Below, one piece after another: positions 60,205 through 64,000 of a stretch of 64,000 bases of DNA (positions within the stretch are counted from its first letter, which is position 1; each line of letters starts with the position of its first letter). Source of the DNA: JBBROS01 sp965217935. Lineage in GTDB: Bacteria; Pseudomonadota; Alphaproteobacteria; Acetobacterales; Acetobacteraceae. The stretch is taken from positions 2,728,001 through 2,792,000 of the forward strand of contig OZ244581.1 in NCBI GenBank assembly GCA_965217935.1. Reading direction: 5' to 3'. Below the pieces are notes generated by a model, which saw nothing but the letters and a program-made list of their open reading frames with translations, was not told where the DNA came from and searched no databases. The position numbers were made by a program, and so were the translations under genes.

Positions 60205-60639
60205 ATGAAGATCACGCAAGGGCAATTCTCCTTCCTGCCGGAGCTGACCGACGAGGAGATCGGCAAGCAGATCGAGTATGCGCTCGATAATGGCTGGGCA
60301 CTGGCCGTCGAGCACACCGACGATCCGCATCCGCGCAACTACTACTGGTCGATGTGGGGCACGCCGATGTTCGACCTCAAGGACCCGGCTGGCGTGATGC
60401 TGGAGGTCAACGCCTGCAGGAAGGCGCACCCTGACGAGTACATCAAGCTTCAGGCATTCGACAACAACAAGGGCTTCGAATCCATCCGCATGTTCTTCAT
60501 CGTGCAGCGGCCTGAGCACGAGCCGGGGTTCGAGCTGGTCCGCAGGGACGGCCGCGGACGCTCGATGCACTACACGCTGCGGAGCTACGCCACGGCTAAG
60601 CCGCAGGGCCAGCGATACCAGCGGGAAACGCCCCAGTGA
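60205..60639 (+). CDS. cbbS: RuBisCO small subunit, red-type
   Basis: The 144-residue small subunit begins KITQGQFSFLPELTDEEIGK and has the red-type MWGTPMFDLKDPAGVMLEV segment. The C-terminal extension of red-type small subunits (RGRSMHYTLRSYATAKPQG) is present. It lies 15 bp after cbbL and overlaps rpe by four bases. Confidence 0.97.
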   Translation: MKITQGQFSFLPELTDEEIGKQIEYALDNGWALAVEHTDDPHPRNYYWSMWGTPMFDLKDPAGVMLEVNACRKAHPDEYIKLQAFDNNKGFESIRMFFIVQRPEHEPGFELVRRDGRGRSMHYTLRSYATAKPQGQRYQRETPQ

Positions 60640-61352
60640 CCAGGCCCGGCTTCCGCATCGCCCCCAGCATTCTCTCGGCCGACTTCACCCGATTGGGCGA
60701 AGAGGTCCGGCGCGTGGAGGCTGCTGGCGCCGACCTGATCCACTTCGACGTGATGGACAACCACTACGTGCCGAACCTCACCATTGGGCCGCTGATTTGC
60801 GAGGCGCTGCGGCCTATGGCGACGGTCCCGATCGACGTGCACTTGATGGCGACGCGGGTGGACGAGTTGGCGCTGATGTTCGCGAAGGCTGGCGCCGCCA
60901 TCATCAGCTTCCACCCGGAGGCGTCGCAGCACGTGGACCGCACCTTGTCGCTGATCCAAGACCAGGGCTGCCAGGCCGGCTTGGCGCTCAACCCGGCGAC
61001 CCCGCTTGATCACCTCGATCACGTGATGCACCGGCTGGAGTTGATCCTCGTCATGTCGGTCAACCCCGGCTTCGGCGGCCAGGCGTTCATCCCGCACGCA
61101 TTGAGCAAAATCGCGGCGGTGCGGGCGCGCATCGATGCCCACGTCGCGGCGGGCGGCAAGCCGGTCTCGCTGGAGGTGGATGGCGGGATCAAGGCGGCCA
61201 ACATACGCGCCGTTGCCGAGGCGGGCGCGGACACCTTCGTCGCCGGCTCCGCCATCTTCGGCGCCCCCGACGCGGACGGCGGCTACCAGGGCGCCCTCGC
61301 CGCGCTGCGCGGGCAGCTCGCGCGCGCAGGCGAACAGGAGATGGCGGCATGA
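60636..61352 (+). CDS. rpe: Ribulose-phosphate 3-epimerase
   Basis: The 238-residue TIM-barrel enzyme interconverts xylulose-5-P and ribulose-5-P. Motifs are IAPSILSADFTRLGEEV, DLIHFDVMDNHYVPNLTIGP, LVMSVNPGFGGQAFIP and the metal/active-site aspartate in SLEVDGGIKAANI. The start is GTG at 60636, overlapping the cbbS stop. It sits between cbbS and cbbX, an unusual order, and feeds regeneration of the RuBisCO substrate. Confidence 0.95.
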   Translation: MTRPGFRIAPSILSADFTRLGEEVRRVEAAGADLIHFDVMDNHYVPNLTIGPLICEALRPMATVPIDVHLMATRVDELALMFAKAGAAIISFHPEASQHVDRTLSLIQDQGCQAGLALNPATPLDHLDHVMHRLELILVMSVNPGFGGQAFIPHALSKIAAVRARIDAHVAAGGKPVSLEVDGGIKAANIRAVAEAGADTFVAGSAIFGAPDADGGYQGALAALRGQLARAGEQEMAA

Positions 61353-62254
61353 ACGATCTCGTCGAGTTCACGGAGGACCGGGTCAACCTCGGCGTCCTCT
61401 ATGACAAGTCCAACATCGCGGAGACGCTGAGCGGGCTGGAACGCGACCTGGTCGGCCTCATGCCGGTCAAGACGCGCATCCGCGAGATCGCCGCCCTGCT
61501 GCTGGTCGAGGCGGCCCGGCGCGGCATGGGCATCCAGGCCGATCCGCCGCCGCTGCACATGAGCTTCACCGGCAATCCCGGCACTGGCAAGACCACCGTC
61601 GCCCGCCGCATGGCGGACGTGCTGCATCGGCTCAAGTACATCCGGCGCAACCACGTGGTCACGGTGACGCGCGACGACCTCGTGGGCCAGTTCATCGGCC
61701 ACACCGCGCCCAAGACGAAAGAGGTTCTGAAGAAGGCGATGGGCGGGGTGCTGTTCATCGACGAGGCCTACTATCTCTACCGGCCGGAGAACGAGCGCGA
61801 CTACGGGCAGGAGGCGATCGAGATCCTGCTGCAGATTATGGAGGACAACCGCGACGACTTGGTCGTGATCCTCGCGGGCTACAGGGACCGCATGGATACG
61901 TTCTTCCGCAGCAACCCGGGCATGTCGTCGCGCATCGCGCACCACATCGACTTTCCTGACTACTCCGCCGACGAGCTCTACGAGATCGCCCAGATCATGG
62001 CCGGCACGATGAACTACCGGTTCGACGACGAGGGCGCGGCCGCGCTGCGCGACTACATCGGCCGGCGGATGCGCCAGCCCCGCTTCAGCAACGCGCGCTC
62101 GATCCGCAACGCGATCGACCGCTCGCGGCTGCGCATGGCCAACCGGCTGTTCGCAGAGCGCGACCGCACGCTGGACCGCGCCGCGCTCGAGACCATAACC
62201 GCGGAGGACCTCCGAGCCAGCCGCGTCTTCACGGACGACGAGCCGGCCGCTTGA
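61349..62254 (+). CDS. cbbX: Red-type RuBisCO activase CbbX
   Basis: The 301-residue AAA+ protein remodels inhibited red-type RuBisCO by pulling on the large-subunit C-terminus. Walker A is SFTGNPGTGKTTVARRMA near residues 68-85, Walker B is GVLFIDEAYYLYRPENERDY, and sensor I is DLVVILAGYRDRM. The arginine-rich region RIAHHIDFPDYSADELYEIA follows. It overlaps rpe by four bases. Ribulose bisphosphate is the known allosteric activator in Rhodobacter. Confidence 0.96.
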   Translation: MNDLVEFTEDRVNLGVLYDKSNIAETLSGLERDLVGLMPVKTRIREIAALLLVEAARRGMGIQADPPPLHMSFTGNPGTGKTTVARRMADVLHRLKYIRRNHVVTVTRDDLVGQFIGHTAPKTKEVLKKAMGGVLFIDEAYYLYRPENERDYGQEAIEILLQIMEDNRDDLVVILAGYRDRMDTFFRSNPGMSSRIAHHIDFPDYSADELYEIAQIMAGTMNYRFDDEGAAALRDYIGRRMRQPRFSNARSIRNAIDRSRLRMANRLFAERDRTLDRAALETITAEDLRASRVFTDDEPAA

Positions 62255-62310
62255 GGCGGCTGCAAATCGATCGGACCCGCATCTCGGTCCGGGCGGCCTA
62301 AGCATCATTT

Positions 62311-62350
62311 CGCGGGACGGCTCGCCGTGACGAGGCGAAAAATGATGCGT
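62311..62350 (+). repeat. 40-bp REP-like repeat, copy B
   Basis: This is the inverted partner of 56815-56854 with two mismatches. It is itself part of a hairpin: GCATCATTTCGC at 62302-62313 pairs with GCGAAAAATGATGC at 62335-62348. Confidence 0.8.
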
Positions 62351-62360
62351 GTTCAAAGGC

Positions 62361-62406
62361 GCCTAAGCGGACATTCGTGGCACAAGCCACGAATGTCCGC
62401 TTAGGC
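62361..62406. terminator. 20-bp perfect inverted repeat between cbbX and fbp
   Basis: The arms GCCTAAGCGGACATTCGTGG (62361-62380) and its exact complement (62387-62406) enclose a 6-base loop. A larger partner pair (62292-62303 with 62399-62410) nests around it and the REP copy. Such a stem could terminate or attenuate transcription and so separate cbbLS-rpe-cbbX from fbp-prk. No T tract follows, and a remnant of a small palindromic element is an alternative. Confidence 0.55.
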
Positions 62407-62506
62407 CGCCGCGTAGAAAGGAGGGCGAGAGCGGGTCCAGCGCCACGTTGAGCCCGCTCTCGCAGCGACAAGAATCGGCTGAATCGCCGAAATGTGGGAG
62501 AAAGCG

Positions 62507-63583
62507 ATGCCGTATCGTCGCACGACGCTATCCAAGTTCATCATCGAGGACCAGCGACGCTCGGCCACGCCGCAGCCGGACCTCGCCTCGCTGCTCAACG
62601 ACATCCAGACCGCGTGCAAGCTGATCGCCATGGCCGCCTCGCGCGGCGCCCTGGCCCGGACGGACGCGGCGCCCACCAAGGTCAACGTGCAGGACGAGCA
62701 GCAGAAGCCGCTCGACGTGATCGCCAACGACATCATGCTCGCCACCTGCGAGTGGGGCGGCCAGCTTCGCGGCATGGCGTCCGAGGAGCTGGAGGAGCCC
62801 TATCAGATCCCGTCGCTGTATCCTCGCGGCCAATACCTGCTGGTGTTCGATCCGCTCGACGGCTCGTCCAACATCGACGTGAATGTCCCTGTGGGGACCA
62901 TCTTCTCCGTGCTGCGCTGCCCCGAGGGGGTGGATCAGCCGGCCATCGAGGATTTCCTGCAGCCCGGCGCCGCCCAGGTCGCGGCCGGCTACGCCATCTA
63001 CGGCCCGGTCGCCATGCTGGTGCTCACCCTCGGCGCCGGCGTGAACGGCTTCACGCTCGACCGCGAGATCGGCGCCTTCACCCTGACGCACCCCGACATG
63101 CGCATCCCGCCAGGCGCGCGCGAGTTCGCGATCAATGCGTCGAACCGGCGCTTCTGGCAGCCGCCGGTGCGCCGCTATGTCGAGGAATGCGTCGAAGGCG
63201 TCGCCGGGCCGCGCGGGGCGGATTTCAACATGCGCTGGATCGCCTCGATGGTGGCGGAGATCCACCGCATCCTCGTCCGGGGCGGGCTGTTCATGTATCC
63301 GCGCGACAGCAAGGACCCGAGCCGGGCGGGCCGGCTGCGCCTGATGTACGAGGCGAACCCGATGGCGCTGATCGTCGAGCAGGCCGGCGGCGCCGCCTCG
63401 ACCGGGCGCGAGCGCATCCTCGATATCCGCCCCGAGAGCTTGCACCAGCGCGTGCCGGTGGTCCTGGGCTCGCGCGAGGAGGTGGAGCGGCTCGTCAGGT
63501 ATCATGCCGAGCATGACCGCGGCGAGGAGCCGATGTTCAGAACGCCGCTGTTCAGCGCGCGCTCCTTATTCGACGGAGCCTGA
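62507..63583 (+). CDS. fbp: Fructose-1,6-bisphosphatase class 1
   Basis: The 358-residue enzyme dephosphorylates fructose-1,6- and, in many Calvin-cycle bacteria, sedoheptulose-1,7-bisphosphate. The metal-binding signature LLVFDPLDGSSNIDVNVPVG is near residue 110, and the substrate-site segments GGLFMYPRDSK and LRLMYEANPMALIVEQAGG are normal. The ATG at 62507 was chosen because GGGAG lies seven bases upstream; an ATG five codons earlier overlaps this site. It is followed after two bases by prk. Confidence 0.95.
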   Translation: MPYRRTTLSKFIIEDQRRSATPQPDLASLLNDIQTACKLIAMAASRGALARTDAAPTKVNVQDEQQKPLDVIANDIMLATCEWGGQLRGMASEELEEPYQIPSLYPRGQYLLVFDPLDGSSNIDVNVPVGTIFSVLRCPEGVDQPAIEDFLQPGAAQVAAGYAIYGPVAMLVLTLGAGVNGFTLDREIGAFTLTHPDMRIPPGAREFAINASNRRFWQPPVRRYVEECVEGVAGPRGADFNMRWIASMVAEIHRILVRGGLFMYPRDSKDPSRAGRLRLMYEANPMALIVEQAGGAASTGRERILDIRPESLHQRVPVVLGSREEVERLVRYHAEHDRGEEPMFRTPLFSARSLFDGA

Positions 63584-63585
63584 GG

Positions 63586-64000
63586 ATGTCGCAAAGGCAT
63601 CCTGTCATCGCGATCACCGGATCGTCAGGCGCCGGCACGACGACGGTCACGACCACCTTCGCGCAGATTTTCCGCCGCGAGGGCATCAACGCCGCGATGG
63701 TCGAGGGCGATTCGTTCCACCGCTACGACCGCGTGCAGATGCGCGCGCTCATCCGCGAGGCGAACGAGGGCGGCCAGAGCCAGGTCAGCCATTTCGGCCC
63801 CGACGCCAACCTGTTCGAGGAGCTGGAGGACCTGTTCCGCAGCTACGGCGAGACCGGCGCCGGCAAGGTGCGCAAGTACCTCCACGACGAGGAGGAAGCG
63901 GCGCCGTATGCCCAGCCGCCCGGCACCTTCACCGCCTGGGAAAGCATCGCCGCCGGCACGGACGCTCTGTTCTATGAGGGGCTGCACGGCGGCGTGGTGC
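63586..64000 (+). CDS. prk: Phosphoribulokinase, partial
   Basis: The first 138 residues of a proteobacterial (class I) phosphoribulokinase are present; the window ends inside the gene. The P-loop is IAITGSSGAGTTTVTTTF near residues 8-25, followed by VEGDSFHRYDRVQMRALI and the FTAWESI and FYEGLHGGVV segments. It phosphorylates ribulose-5-phosphate to make the RuBisCO substrate. The ATG at 63586 has TGAGG just before it, and it begins two bases after the fbp stop. Confidence 0.95.
   Translation, partial: MSQRHPVIAITGSSGAGTTTVTTTFAQIFRREGINAAMVEGDSFHRYDRVQMRALIREANEGGQSQVSHFGPDANLFEELEDLFRSYGETGAGKVRKYLHDEEEAAPYAQPPGTFTAWESIAAGTDALFYEGLHGGVV

Noticed and set aside
58603..60570. Minus-strand open frame extending cbbR upstream through the RuBisCO genes
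   Set aside because: Antisense to cbbL and cbbS; the LysR helix-turn-helix defines the cbbR start at 58602.

Overview
The window is high-GC bacterial DNA. Three things point to an alphaproteobacterium, most likely Acetobacteraceae or a close relative: the hemE / gap / ppsR arrangement that marks alphaproteobacterial chromosome origins, the membrane protoporphyrinogen oxidase HemJ beside rho, and a red-type RuBisCO operon with cbbX. The family-level placement is inference from gene content; no rRNA or tRNA gene was seen.

Layout. 1-13252 is a mobile-element and pseudogene zone. A serine hydrolase gene is cut by a 4.5-kb Tn3-family transposon (585-5077) carrying a tyrosine recombinase, a DDE transposase and a GNAT acetyltransferase. 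Next come an IS5-type remnant, a lower-GC patch, an IS21-family element with a frameshifted istA, and a decaying block of carboxylate-uptake genes (tctA fragment, apparently intact tctC, a molybdenum-hydroxylase tail, and TRAP-TAXI permease and receptor pseudogenes). An IS701-type remnant ends the zone. 13253-27688 is mostly ordinary metabolism and stress defence: amidase, gluconolactonase-like protein, ohr plus cupin, divergent katA/oxyR, a secreted-type GH16 enzyme with five beta-sandwich repeats, ferredoxin-NADP reductase, PhoD, ahcY and a MOSC protein. 27753-30584 is a TRAP dctPQM operon.

30787-36817 is the origin neighbourhood: rho, hemJ, a HAD phosphatase, hemH and hemE read away from a 277-bp gap with DnaA-box-like sites, and ppsR reads away on the other side. 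A FitAB/VapBC-type toxin-antitoxin pair follows. 37576-56154 is a type II secretion island: gspO divergent from gspE-F-H-I-J-L-M-(C/N)-D-K, then a 1534-residue FkbM methyltransferase / triple glycosyltransferase fusion that overlaps gspK. A Tat-exported ferritin-like protein, a small lytic transglycosylase and a displaced gspG follow. A second FkbM methyltransferase lies on the gspO side.

56820-64000 is a Calvin-Benson-Bassham cluster: cbbR-cbbY divergent from cbbL-cbbS-rpe-cbbX, then fbp and the start of prk, which is cut by the window end. RuBisCO and its activase CbbX fix CO2, CbbY removes an inhibitory sugar bisphosphate, and Rpe, FBPase and PRK regenerate ribulose bisphosphate under CbbR control. 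The cluster is flanked by an inverted pair of 40-bp repeats.

The best candidate for an undescribed system is the T2SS operon translationally coupled to the multi-glycosyltransferase. The best structural landmark is the candidate oriC at 35668-35944.
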